DNA of 64,000 nt, taken from assembly GCA_029207755.1 (NCBI GenBank), contig JARCOQ010000006.1, positions 21,612,890-21,676,889 of the forward strand. The letters are read 5' to 3'. This DNA comes from Chamaea fasciata (Eukaryota > Chordata > Aves > Passeriformes > Sylviidae). The translations under genes were made by a program, and so were the position numbers. Numbering within the stretch: position 1 is the stretch's first letter; each line of letters starts with the position of its first letter. Positions 13,801 to 28,800 of the stretch are shown here, piece by piece. The notes beneath the pieces were generated by a model. That model ran no database searches, had not been told where the DNA came from, and saw only the letters and a program-made list of their open reading frames with translations.

Positions 13801-16800
13801 AACCATGCTTTTCTTATATATCTGTCAAATTAAATACTCTCTCAAAACCTGTGAAATCATATCTTATGTTTTTACAGTGCACCTTTCCTGTAATGCCCAC
13901 AAGCACTTCCATTTGGTATGGCCTTTGTGTTGTTTCTGTCAGGAACAGCCCCGGACCGCAATAGCATCTGTCTTCTGCAGACTACAGCTAAAGATAGAAT
14001 CTTTACAATCATGATACAAAAGATGTCTGCATGCAAGCAATGCACACAAATAACTCCTTCAGCTTTCAATTGAGCATTTTAACAGCTACTAATGCTGATC
14101 CTGAAAAGCATATTTTTGATAATGATTTAATTGATTTAAAAGACATTAGGAAACTGAATTTTAATTGAGACTACACAAATTGTTCTAAGCAGCAGACAAA
14201 ATTACCCTGCTTTAACAATTTAGTAAATTAAATGGTGCAAATTATACTTAGAATTATTTCTATTGCTAATGATTAAAAATAATTTAGCAAAAGCTTCTTT
14301 TCTTACTTTTAGGCAGTAGGTGTAACCCCAATACCACTATTTACAATAATGTAGTGTTGCCATATCCAAAGGTTATTTAGTTAAACTTCAATGACTCAAA
14401 TAGAAATCAAGTACTCTCATAATGACAGAGGTTACAGGCACATTTGTACCAAAGAGAGATTTGTACAGAATTGATATGCATGTAGCAATCTCACAAAAAA
14501 AAAAATCATGAATTCATGAATTCTACCATTCACAAAAATGGTAGAAAGTGTAGGACGGAGCATCCTGGTAATTATATGCCAGTTAGCATGACCTCAGTAC
14601 CTGGAAAGGTAATGGAGCAGTTTATACTGAGTGCCATCATGCAGGAAATACAGGATGGCCAGGGTATCAGGCCCAGCCAGCATGGGTTTAGGAGGGGTAG
14701 GTCATGTTTGACCAACCTGGTCTCCTTTTATGACCAGGTGACCCACCTGGTGGATGCAAGGAAGGCTGTGGATGTTGTCTGTTTGGATTTCAGCAAGGCC
14801 TTTGACACTGTCTCCCACAGCACACTCCTGGAAAAGCCTAGGGCTTGGACAGCAAAGCTCTTTGCTGGGTCAAGAACTGGCTGCATGGCCGGGCCCAGAG
14901 GGTGGTGGTGAATGGCGCTGCATCCAGCTGGTGGCCAGTCACCACTGGTGTCCCTCAGGGGTCTGTGCTGGGGTTAGTTCTTTATTCAATATCTTTATTG
15001 ATGACTTGGGTGAGGCTATTGAATCTTTTATCAGTAAATTTGCAGACGACACTAAGCTGGGAGCATGTGTCGATCTGTTGGAAGGGAGGAGGGCTCTGCA
15101 GAGAGACCTGGAACAGTTGGATGGACGAGCAGAGTCCAATAAGATGAAGTTTAGTAAGTCCAAGTGCTGGGTCCTGCGCTTTGGCCACAATAACCCTCTG
15201 CAGCATTATGGGCTGGGGATGGTGTGGCTGGACAGTGCCCAGGAGGAAAGGGATCTGGGGGTACTGGTGACAGCAGCTGAACATGAGCCAACAGGGTGCC
15301 CTGGTAGCCAAGAAGGCAAACAGCATCCTGGCCTGGATCAGGCTATTCCTGATAGCCTGTGTGGCCAGCAGGAGCAGGGAGGTCATTCTCCCCCTGTACT
15401 CGGCACTGGTGAGGCCACACCTTGAGTGCTGTGTCCAGCTCTGGCCCCTCAGTTTAGGAAGAACGTTGAAACGCTTGAATGCGTCCAGAGGTGGCAACGA
15501 GGCTGGCGAGGGGTTTGGAACACAAGCCCTGTGAGGAACGGCTGAGGGAGCTGGGGTTGTTTAGCCTGGAGAAAAGGAGACTCAGAGGTGACCTTATCAC
15601 TCCCTACAACTTCCTGAAAGGTGACTGTAGTCAGGTGGGGGTTGGTCTCTTTCTCCAGGCAGCAACTGACAGAACAAGAGGACAGAGTCTTAAGATTTGC
15701 CAAGGGAAATGTAGGTTGGATATAAGGAAAAATGTTTTTCATGGAAAGAGTGATAAAGTACTGGAATGATCTGCCCTGGAAGGTGGTGGAGTAACCAACC
15801 CTGGAAATCTTTAAAAAAAGATTGGATGTGGAACTCAGTGCCATATTCTAGTTGAGGTGTTAGGGCTGGGTAAGACTCGATGGTCTTGGAGGCCTCTTCC
15901 AACCCTGTCATTCTGTGATTCTGTGAATTTGCAGTAGTAAAAGGACAGAAACATCATCAGCATGTAACCTAATGCCATGTAAAATTATGTTGGCAAAAAT
16001 TACTTTAATAAATGGTAACCACTACACATCCTTAGGTTATTTCACTGAAGAAACAGCAGTCTAAGACTGAACTTAACTCCACAGTTAATGCCAACTTCCA
16101 AGATGTGTTCAGACCACAACTTTTACAGGTTTGCAGAGTTTGTTTTCTGAGCTGAGTTGTCTGCACTGGGGCAGTGGACCCCAAGGCTGAGCTTCATAAG
16201 ACAAACAATGCAATATTTAAAATAGAAAAGTGTCTATAAAGGGAAATTACCAAGTTGTATTTTCCCAAACTGGCCATTCTCAGATATGTGGTAGTGCACA
16301 TCTATGATATGTGGTAGTTGCACCATCTCATTACAGAATGGCAAGGCTAATGAGGGGCATGGTTTTACTTTAAGTAATATATAAACTCAGTCAATAGGAT
16401 CTGGTACCGGGGGCACTTAGGTATTATACAAATGATCTTAGCTTGAATAAAATACACTCTACTTACCATACTGTGTAACAAACGCTATGCAGCTGTTCAC
16501 TATAATAGGAACATCATTTTTGCTGAGCTGCTGATCTTGTAATGCATTACCATCTGTACCTGCTGCTTTTTCAATTGCAGTATACCAGACCATGAAATCC
16601 AGTTTTGAATGGCCGTGGATGTATAGTGTTCTGAAAAGTATAAAAATATTTTTAGTGTGGGAAAGAAATAAAAAAGAAATGTTATTGTACCATGGCACCA
16701 AAGCAGATGTTCAGGAAAGAAAATATATATATATACTTGGAGTAAGACATCAAGGTACCTTTCACCACATAAAGCTGTGATGGTGGTCTATTGTTACAGC

Positions 16801-19800
16801 ATCTTTTCTTTCCAAACTCATTTGTAATACCAGTCCATAAAAAATGAAAGAAGATCCACAAACACCGTCACAAGCCTTTGAAAGAACCTGCCAACATTTT
16901 AATTACTCTTTTTCAGTCTTGCTCCTACATTATACATTCATATGTCCGAGCCACAGCTAAGCAGGGAAAAAATTGAGAGACAACACACAACACTATAAAA
17001 AGCTTTCCCTTCTTTTGTATTCACACCCCTAAACACCCCACACAGCCACTAACCTCTTCTATAGAGCAGCTGATCCATACTGAACTTCTCTCCTACACAA
17101 GTATCAAAATGATCCCCCACTATCACAAAGCTAAGGAACATACATGAAAAAGCTACGAGTTGAGGCAGAATAACTTAATACAACACTCTGCCTGTATCTC
17201 AAAGCCAGCCTTGTTCTGACTCTTTTATTTAAGCATGCTGCAGTAATCTCCTGTGTGCCACCCCGACAAGCTAGCTTCTAAGAGAAAATACCAAAATCGA
17301 AAAGTTTAAGGGGGTATGGCCAACCATATGCATGCATGTGGGTAATAAACAATTGTTTAAAGTAAGAAAAGAGCAAACAAACTTTTCTACATACCTTATC
17401 TCCCACTAAAGACAGGTAAGGGATCAATTTTCTCTAATGACCATTTACTTGCTAATTAGGAAAAGTCAAAATGGTCTACTGAACTTTTATGAAAACAGTT
17501 TCATCAAAATAAAAAACGCATTTATTTTGATTATTTCATTTTTGGAGGGGGGAGCATTTTATGTGATGAGGAATACTTAATTTCATTTATTTTGTAAGTA
17601 TCTTTCAATTTTGCTTTTATAAATGTTTCCATTCTAGCGTTCCTATCTTGCTACGAAGTGGGTATGCAGTCAATATATTACATACACACAGTCAGGATCT
17701 GAACTCTCCTCAAGATCCACCATATAGACTGAGCCATTCAGCAGCAGAGTAAATGACAGTAAAGTATTTCATCCCACTGAACTACATTTTTAGGAAGTCT
17801 ATACTTCATGACTTCAAAAATCATGTTAACTACCACACAAACCTGTATAGTAGAAACACAGCTTCTCTCTTCCGCTAAGAAAAAAAAAAATTGCATAAAG
17901 CTCTCCTATTTTTCCAGCAAAATGAGTGAGCCTAATTCAATGCTGTCAAATGTTTCCTTAAGACTTGTCAAAACAGGTAGTTCTCAATCAGTGTTCCAAA
18001 GAACGCATTGCCACATTTTCTGGTATTGCTATTGCCATACATATATAAGGAAAAAAAAAAGTTGGAGTAGAAAAAAGCTTGACAGTGCATGATACTCTAC
18101 TCATTTCCTACTATTATTCACAGATCAGAAGAGGTTAGGACAATGATTTATAAAAGATTCATGGTTCTTTTCAACATGAGAAATGTACATAAATATGCAT
18201 ATTACTGTGTGTTTATTTCCCCTGCAGAACAGCAGGATTCACATTATGGTATTATGCAAAAAAATAAATGGAAGTCTCAACAGATTACTTTTTATCCAAA
18301 GAATTATGATATATACAGGAAGCAGCATACTGTAAAGTGAAAATATTATTACATCTAAACAAGGAAAGGGCAACTCTGCTGCATATCAATGAATTGATAC
18401 CAGAGGAAGACCGAAAAAAATACAGTACTGAACTTCAAAGGTCATATAAACTTACCAGCATTTTTCATAAATCATGTGCCTGTCAATCGTTGTGATATAT
18501 GAAATACCTAAACTACGTGGAAAAGATCACCTTGTATTTTATGTATCTTTCCATCTTCCCCTCAATGCATCACATTAGAAAAAAGGTATCAGAAGTACAA
18601 AGCATGATGTTCTCACTGTTTTCTAAAATTTGAGAAGCTGTTGAGCTTAATTCAGCTACAGAGGTAGAGGCTACTTAATAACTAGCAAAGAAAATGCAGT
18701 ATTTGTTTAAATTGTAGTCCCAAAGGACCAACAGAGTCATGAAAGATAAGTTGCTGGTAAGAAATATCAATGTGAAAATCTTGCTGCTATCATGGAACCT
18801 AGATTGTTCTTAGAAAGCAACTAATTACTTCTGAAAAAATTATACATGCCCGGTCAAAAATCACAGCACCAAAAAGTAGGATAAACCAGAGATGCATTTT
18901 CACTACAATACCACAAAAGCGAAGAAGGGAGAAAAGGAAATTAAACCAGTGCCAGACACATTTCAGAACTCAGTCAATTTCCCATGGAAGTGGCTTAAAA
19001 AGCTCATCTCAAACCTCAATAATATTTGTCTGAGAGAGAACACACCTGGAATAAATTTAAATCAGAAAAATATAAACCAATTTAAAAACAAGATGTTTAA
19101 AGCAGTCCTCAGTTTAGCTGTCTTGGACAAACTTAACAACTTTTTTTTTTCTTTTTTTTTTTTCTTGATTGGAAATGAGTTTTTTATCTCCTTGAACCCG
19201 GAAGTAATGAAAAGGAAAGGGGAAATAATTTCCAGCAGAAGAGCAGAACTTTTCTCAAGCACAGAAGAAGTCTTCTACAGAACTTCATGAAGCAATGGAG
19301 ATAACTTTGCAGACTTAACCTCTGTGTTCATCTCTTTCACACAGTTTTCAGACAGAAATAGTAAGAAATACATGCATTTCTCACTGAACTAATTGTCACT
19401 ATCAAAATATAAAGTTATATTAAATCCAAGGTTTAAGACTAAGCATAAACACAGGCTGAAACAGTGATTTCCCATGTAGCACAAAACTGAGTAATTTAAA
19501 GAGCTTACAGAAGCAATAATGTTTGAAAGTATTTGTACTGTAATGTTTATAAAGACCTACCATGCAGAGTACCAACTCTTTTCCACAGACTCAAGTAAAA
19601 TGCATTCCTTCAATACAAATGCACTGCCTTCTATAGTATGTTTATGTATGTGCTGTATTTTCAGTTCTAAAAATTGATAAAGATCTTACATTTCATAACA
19701 AATAATTCACAATAGTGACAGCATGATGAAAAATGGCAGAATTTTTGCTATGTTGTGTGAAGCACATACAGTCCATAGCCAAGAAATTAATAATTTAATG

Positions 19801-22800
19801 ACTCAAACAAACAACGTGGCCTGCCAGCGTAGATTTCTGCCTTAGTGAATTGAGAGAATTGAATTGGCACAAGTGACTGCAGCAGATCAATGAGTCTCAA
19901 CATCAAGCGAGCTACTGTTACCTATATGGCTATTTTGTTGAACACCAGCACATCCTTCTGCCGCAGCAGTCATAGGTGACCGCACTTCATCCACAAGTGT
20001 GCAAAGGCTTCACTTTGACTCATCCTGCAAAGTTCCCTAGCTTTAGCTATGTCTTTAGGATTTTTGGACAGCTGTGCAATGGGAAAGCAGTGGTAGGAGG
20101 TGATTTTGGGTAAGGTGGGCAGAGAGAGTGAGAAGCAGACATCAGCACAACTCAGTGCCCTCTGGCAATTCCCACATGATTCTAATAATTTACCTGTCTG
20201 AAAACAGAGGTACTAAGAATGTAAATTTTGATATGAAATTATTTTGGAAAATCAAATTGCAACTGAAGCATGGACATTCCATTAAAAATTACTGCTAAAA
20301 GTAACCAAGCAATATTTCTTCAAAGGATTCTTCAAAAGGTCTTACATCCAGCATAACATATTGGAAGCACAAGTCCTTTCATTTGACTCTTAAGTTTATA
20401 CTAATTCTGGATTTTAGAATTTTGTGCCCATGACAGCAATTCATGAGCAAACTTACTACTATCATCAAAGGGTTAAGAAGAAAGCATTGAATGAACTATC
20501 AGCCTAAAGAAATTGTGCCAGTATGTAGTGAAGGTTTATTATCCATAATAAGAAAGAACTAACTACATCAGAAGCATAACAGGGAAAAAAAGCACCATCT
20601 GGATTACATTATGGTCTGAAAACATTCACTGACACCTAAGAGAGAGCTTAAACTGTTTCAGAAAAATATAAGAAATGTTTGAAACTGAATTATCTGCACA
20701 ACTGTTTCTTTAAAGCATGGAATTAAGAGATTTTGAATTAAATTCCACATATAGAAGATAGATTTAAAACTACAGATGCTTTCAGACAACTTTCTTCTTT
20801 TCATCATGCAGATCCCTCTGTTGGCCGGTGTTGAACTAGACAGGAGTAGCTGTTTCACCAATATGCTCCTCAACCTCTATTTGGATAGCAACAGGAGGTC
20901 AAGTATCACCAGTCACTTCAAGCACTTTAGAAATACAGAGATCAAGGGAAAAAACCCAAACTGAATATGGATCAAATTAGAGGACACCATTGTGTGATGA
21001 AGGGATGCCTCAAACACAGAAAACCTTGAAATGGTTTGCCACTTCTATCAAGAAGTCAAGAAGCATTTCAACTACAAAACTAGAATATTTCAACTATGAA
21101 AGCTGAAATCAAGAAGAGGCAAATGGCCATCTGATTAGGGTGTAAAACACCACAGTGTTGTGAGAAGTCCAGATTTCCAGCTGAGTTAGATACAGTTCTA
21201 GCAGTTCAGACAATATGCTCCAATGGAGACAGAATGCAACAAAATTCAACAAAAAGAAAGTGTTTAAAAATAGTGTGTTCTGTAATACACTTTAGCAAAG
21301 ATACACAAGCATTAATGTGTCTTAGATCTGCAAAAAAAAGTAGAATTAAAAGTCATCTAGAATTATCATGAAAATTTACACTGAGTTTCAGAAAATACAA
21401 CAATCTTCACAAGAGAAGCAGTCTTGTGGTTTCAGAAATCTTTCAGTGTGGTTCAGCCTCTGATTCCATGCTATTACTTGGTATGATTGCCACCTCTTAT
21501 CTCTGAACTGATAGACTTCATCAGCTGAACATGTCATATAGAGAATAAATGAACAGCAGGGCGCCAGGCAGAAAGCAGGGTAAAGGAAGAGAAAGGGGAC
21601 AGAAAAAGAAAAGGTAGGAGTGGATTATATTAATATCTAAGACATTTCAGGAAAATCTCACATGCCTTTTTTGGTAGTATTATCTCTGAATTCTTGTATA
21701 TTATACCAGCTAGAAGGTATTATGTACATTACAGCCGAAAATAAATTGTAAATTCTTCTTCTGAGTAAATATCAATCAGATTAATGCTAAATTTTTGTAT
21801 CTCAAATTTATTATGTTTTTGGGAATCAAGAATTCATAGATTTATTACATTGTAATAATTTCAGCAGGAAAACTTGAAGTTTTTATAGTTTCTGAAAATG
21901 TTTACTTGCATATGCAATCATTCTTAAGTGAGAAGTCCATTTGTAACAACTGATGTCATTCTTCTACCTACAGTAATTAAAAAAAAGGTGTGAAAGAGAA
22001 AGACACATGTAAATGTGTGACTTTCCCTAACTAATCATCCCAAAGACTGAGACTTGAAAAACAGGTATAAGTATTTGTAAGAAACAGAAAGTCAGTAGAA
22101 AAATACCTCAAGGAATTTGCATAATATTTTCTAATAAAATTTAACTAGACATTTTAAGACATTAACTTTTTTTTTTTATGAAAAGGAGAGTGGCTTTTTT
22201 TTGTTTGGTTTATGCTCATTGGGTTCTTTTTTCTCCTAAACTTTTCCTTATTTTGAAGAAATCTTACTTGTTTTATATTTAAGTGACTAACAAATTAACA
22301 AGAAAGCCATCAGCTACATAGAATCTCTTCCGAGTGATCAATCTGTGCCAAAGCTGACATTAGACAAGCAGAGACATAAAATTACAGACAGAATAGAAAA
22401 ACCTAGAAACTCTGACATCTCATTTAGTTGATTGTGATGACATCTCAAGGATATTAATATATCTGGAGCTTGGAGGAACACAAAGAGGATTAGTGGCTTC
22501 ATTTCCAATTAAAGTAATTGAGTCTAAAGACAAAGGTGATTTTATATTTAATCATTTTCCCCACACACATTAAATTGCTTATCACTTTCAGATGCAATCT
22601 CATACAACTGCGCTGCACACCTGGATAGTTTTGAAGTAATATCCTAAACAACAATCATCATGCCTAAGCCTATACACCCATATGGCTTTCAGTGTTTAAG
22701 ATTATGTGAAGACTATGCATTTAAATTCTTTATGGCATACTTCAGTGAAGAAAAATTAAATATAATCATGTCCACCTTAAATCAGCCAGTGTCCCTGTTG

Positions 22801-25800
22801 AAATTATTTTCAAATAGTGCAGAATTTCCCTTAAACTACTAAAGTGGTTCAGGGAAAACCTACCCTCACTTGACAGAAATATAATAATGAAATAAACCCT
22901 GAATTGGAGTGAAAAGTTTTGCTCAGCATTAACATCTATGAAATTATATGCATGGTTTATATCCATCTTTTAGACTGTACCCTGAAGAGAATACCTCAAG
23001 TTCCCTGTTTGGTGTATGTAGCTTAGTTAATGCTGCATCTTTCAATTTTTTTTTTGACAAAAAAAAAAAAAAAAAAAAAAAACAAAAAAAAAAAAACCAA
23101 CAACAACAAAAAAAAAAACCAAAAAACCCTAAACACAACAGAACCCCCCTCCCCCAAAAGACAATAAAGTGTTTCTTTCTAATCTGCATAGCCTTACTCA
23201 GTTCTGAAACTTATAAAATATCCTAGAAAGAGTTAAAATTCAGAACACACAAGTTACAATGCATTTCTGACAAGCTATTTCAACTCTGAAGAGATGTCAA
23301 ATGTATCTATAGGGTTTTTTTTATTTGCCAAAGAGAAAAACACTCATCATTTATTATTCTACTGTTGTCTGTAATATAAATATACCATATATATATAGAT
23401 TATAAATACTGCACCACTTAAGACAGACTCTTGCCCAATAGGCCATCATTGAAATAAAAAAGCCTCAACCTATTAAAAGCTAAGAATTATCTTTGACAAT
23501 TTTTACTTTCATCTTTGAATTTGTACCCATATAGGTGAGACAGAAATACATACTTCACCTCTAGTTCCAACCTCCCCTATCACTATAAATATGACACAGT
23601 CATCTCCACTGAATATTACCTACTTGGAAGCAGATATGGATCATGTTTGTTTTGTAACTATGTTTTTTCCTGGATAGTATATTGTTAACTGAGATCAGAT
23701 GTTACAATAAGTTTAACCAGAGGACTCATTCATAGCCTCTCAAACCTGACTTAGGCAGATTGAGACACGGAATTCTGAAGAATAATTAAAAAATCAAGAA
23801 GTAGTAAGTGCTCTGAAAATTTTTTGCAGTAAAAGGCATTAGTTTCTTTTGAAGAAATCATTGTCGGCAGACTAGTCTGGGAATAATTTTCTCAGTGGGA
23901 AAACTGTTTTTAATTAAGTAGTGCTTGTTAACATTTCATGACACAGGCATAAAATGTACTTATGCACAAAGTTATTTCCTTCTCTAAAAAATCTGCAAAT
24001 TTACTCTCTTGCTAGCAACCCTAAGTGAAAAGACTCCAGATCTTATCAATGATAATTCTAAGATATCAATATAAAAACAGATCAAAGATTTTTTTCAGAT
24101 AGGAACCTTACCTTCCTTTCTCAACGAGTAGCAGGACGTCTATTCTCTCTCCATTTTGCATCACACTACTGGTTGCTGAAAACAAAACACATACACATTC
24201 ATCTGACCTTCACAGACAGATATTTATATACAAACACACACATGCATGCACATATAGACATTTTTTTTCAAAATGTTTTCTAAAAAAAAAAAAAAAAAGG
24301 CAACAAAAGCATGGAATTCTTAAACTTTGTAAATAAAGAATGCTGCTGATAATAGAAATAAAACTCCACAAAATACCACACCACATTTACATTTAAAAGA
24401 AAAACTAACCCTAACCGTTCTCAAAATGCATGTCATATATAATCTACACCTTCAACTTTTCAACTGACTCCCAGAGGAAGTCAAGTCCTAAATACCAATG
24501 AAACACAATAAATATATTGCGCATTATATGATGTTTTTGCATCACACATACTCCTAGCCTCATCTATATTTACTGAGTCAAATATCAAGAAGCTAAGTTA
24601 TTTTACTTCCACAGATGATTCATTACTTTTCAAGTTTCATTTATAGATATCAGTATTATTAGAGGAGCAGATATGTTCTGGAGAAAGCAGAAATCAAAGA
24701 AAAGAGTATGGATGTATAATATTTCTGAGAAATACAACTAATATTAAAAACATCAAACAAAACAAATTCTCAACTGAAAGTTAAAACTGTTTCATTTTTA
24801 TACATGAGATATAATATACACAGATTTTGCATGCTCTTATGATTCTGGCAGAGGCAATTACAGTTGCACCATCAAAACAAATATCAGGAACAGTTCTCCT
24901 ACTGCCTAATCTTTTAATTCTGAATGAGGATCAAAAGTATTCACAAGTTAAAAGACACCTAGAGGCATAAAAACATTCCTGATTAAAAACCACCTTCATG
25001 GTGTTATTCACACCGAATATAAGGTGGCAGTAAATAAACAGTAGAAAATCCAATGGCATTTAGACAAGCTCCTGCAAAACAGTCCAGAGTCAGTCAGCCT
25101 TTATAGACTATCATCAATAGAGCTAAATTATCTTCTCTTTGCTACTTTATTATAAACCTCAAATGATACGTATTTTTCTATGTAACATACTGCCTGGTTC
25201 AATACAAAAACTAGTAGGGCAGATATGCCTAAAAGAGGATTCAGAGCGTAATTACAAACAATGATATAAAACTGGTCATAGAAGACCATTTGTACAAATA
25301 TTCCTCTCTCTCCGCATCATGATATTGAGCAAATAATATTTTTAGTATTGGAAAAAAGTCTATTAGTCTGTGAAATAATTTTCCAAGAGAATTATAGTTT
25401 TCCAGTATGTTTGAGTATTTAAAAACTAGACCTGTCAATCATCTCAATAATGTGTTCTGCAGTGAGTATTTCTGCCCTGTCAAAAATATAAGACAATAAT
25501 CCCAAAAGGTTATATATTATTATTCAATTCTGTACTCTTGTAAGAAAGATACTGCTGCAACTGGAACAAAAATTGTCATCATTCATTTTAAAGCTGTTTA
25601 AAATTTCTCTGGCATGTGCCAAAAAGTAAGAAAAAGAAAAAAACCCAAGACAGAAAAACCAACTCCGTATTTAGATAAGAGTTGGAACAACATCTGATAC
25701 ATGAGAAGGAATAGTTACTGAGCTTCCCAGTATTTATTATTTTGAAATGTAATAGAAACGTTCTTAACAGTGAATTAATCCCTTAAAATAATTTCTGAAT

Positions 25801-28800
25801 ACTAGATGTTCTTACTCAGTTCTTGCAACCTCCTTAGATATATGGAATCTTCTTCAGCATCCTCCATTTCAAAACAAAAATAAAGGCTTGACTTCTCTAT
25901 AGCAAACCAGCCTTTTCTCCACTGATCCAGGTTATGGCAATCTTTGTAGTATAGCTGCCCAAGAAGGTCACAGTTTCGCTCTAACAATGATTCAGCCACC
26001 GGGGGAACAAAATGCTACCAAAGAAAATGGGGTGAGTCAGATGAAGAAAAAAACCCTCTGCCCCTAAAAAACAAAATCAAAATACTGCAAATCTATAGGA
26101 TTCTAGGATTAAGGTCATAGTAAAAAAAAAAAAAAAAAAAACAAAAAAACAAAACTTTGAGATATAAAACTCACACTTATAAACCCATAGATACACTAAA
26201 TTTAAAATATAAAATCAAATTAAACCTTTTTTTCATTCATGTTCTACAATTCAAATATTTTTGCTTTCAAACTACCACTGATTTAATTAGTAATGTGATT
26301 ATTAACATTTAGAGCAGTATAAAATATGGTATCACTTTATGAATTCCGTTTCAGCAAATACATTCAATAAAATTGCAACCATAAAAAACTTAGCTGAAAT
26401 ATATTCATACAGTATATGTCTTTATAGTACAGCACATTTAATATATTCTTAAGGTCAGCATTAAAATGCTGCTTCAATTCCTTTCACATTTTATTTTATC
26501 ATCTTGTTTCAAACATTAAATCACAGAAGTTATTTCTTCCTGTTGCACAAGAAACGTTTACACGCAGGAGAGATCAGTATTCATCAGTAATGGTTTCTCA
26601 AAGATTTTAAGCTAACAATGGTGCTTTATTATTTGTGCAAAGGCTCCTGGCCTAACTGAAAAAGATAATTATCAGTATTACCTTAGCTATTGCTGAAGAC
26701 CATTTTCTTTGCGAATATGCAGTTTCAGCTCCAAATAGAAACACACGTTCTGACATTAAGTATATTTCAAATGTAAAGATGTCCCTGAAGCAAGAAAGAG
26801 AAGGAACACAGCTGCATTTAGTCTTCAAAAGAGTAGACACCTAAGAGCTTTATTTCACTATTTTTTCATTCTTTCATATGTATAGAATTTCTGTCTGCAT
26901 TTCTCCCCCAATATTATATGTACAGCCCAGGTAATAATAAACCACTTTACAGTAAAATATGATCAAAGTACTTTGCAGGTCAATAATACATGTTTAAAGG
27001 CTATGGTGTAATAGTTTTTTGAATAATTCCAAAATGCATAAAAATGTTTACATGTAGTCATTAAAAATGCATAGGGAATTTTCTGCTTTTGCAAGCTTAT
27101 GTTATTTGATCAAGTATATTTTTGTGATGTGTTCAAAATATTTTCTTGTATATTTAATATAAGCAGAACAACTAGTTGAATGGGAAGTCGTAAACAAGTT
27201 GAAATGTTGGTTTGTAGGGACTTTTAGATGTCATTTGGTCTAATCTCCTGCTCTAAGAGGGATTATCACAATGAGAAGCCCTGAAAACAGAGTACTGTTC
27301 TTGTCACCAACCTGTTCCTGCCCTTCACCTGCCCTCTAATTGAAGAGGCTTTTCCTGTCAGACAGCCTGAATCTGCTGGGGTGAAATGCGGGGTCACTGT
27401 CTATCACCTGCCATCATCAAGACCAGGAGCAATACTTTGAAGTTGCTGTAGCTCAAGAAGCTCCTAAAAGTTTTTTTAAGGGAGGTTCTTGGGTTTTTTT
27501 CTTTTAAAATTATACCATTATTAAAGCAGATGAATCCTGTTTATTCAATTTTTAATGGAAAAATAATGACAGTAAAATAAGAAAAAGCAAACTAGTTAAA
27601 ATTGGTGTGAAATTTGGAAAGTAAATATCGTGCTGAAGTTAGGGTCGATCAGTCTTTATTCACCAATGTGTAGTATGATTTTGTCTGTGACCTCTCATTA
27701 GATGCCAAATAGATGGAGTATGCTTTTTTCTTTCAGTGCTGAAGACTGAGATTTGTCTAAATGTGGAGAACTGAGCATAAGTCACTTCTATAATTTTCAA
27801 TAACCACTTTGAAAATTATATAAACACTTATTCCTGACTAACAGAATAGGCATTTTTAAGGATCAGCTGTTTCAATACACAAAATATCAAATCTAAATAA
27901 AAATTCTAATAAAATTCCTCAATCACAGGCAAAAGCAGAACAGGAGGTTTAGTTATTTCTGAAGAGTGAAGTATTCAGGCAACATGTTTTTTTAATTTAG
28001 GAATTACCCTAAAATGGAACCATTTGGAAAGGCAGCAAGCAATAGGTTAGATTTGACGACAGAAGAAAAAGGTTATTTTTTTCTCTTTTCTGGATATCAG
28101 AGAGCTACTGCAGAATAGTGAAGATCACTTCTCTATATTTGATAGCACATTGAGACATCATGTTTCAGTATTTCTCTCCCCTGTAGTAATTTAAGTCCTT
28201 TATCCCCATTATCTTTTTCAGAATCTTACTTGAATAGACTATGCTTTCTTTGCAGACAATTTTGTTTTGTGACTAAAAGCATTAAAGTATTATACTATAG
28301 AAAGTTATTTTTATTTTAGGTGCATATACACATGTTAAAAAACAAAAAGAAAATGTTATGGAGTCTGTTAGACAAATGCAAAGTATATTTTAAACAAAAA
28401 TGTTTCACTAAAGAAATTGAGTATCACTGAAATCAGATTTAGGTCACTCTCCATGTGATGTTTTTCATGTACAAATGGGATGTGAAAAAGATATAAAAAA
28501 AAAAAAACAAGACCGCACCAAAAAAAAAAAAAAAAAAAAAAAAAGGAAAGAAAAGAAAAGAAAAGAAAAGAAAAGAAAAAAAAAAGCTGATTTCTTCCAA
28601 CTAAAAATGTTCATCAGTTACACTGCTGTCCTGAGCTACAGAACAAAGAATGGATTTCAAAGACCAATACTTCTGTGACCAAATCCAGAAGCATACTGGA
28701 AAGCTCTAGTCTGCTACATTAGAAAGAAGAAGCAAAACAAGAATTTTGGCTTGAGGCAGAGGTCGATCCCAGAAAGAAAAAAGAGTATTAATTATTCAGT

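Noticed and set aside
22944..23226. Phe-rich and Lys-rich frames on both strands
   Set aside because: They translate the T/A homopolymer tract.
24406..24418. Telomere-like ctaaccctaacc
   Set aside because: Only two partial units, which occurs by chance; not an interstitial telomere.
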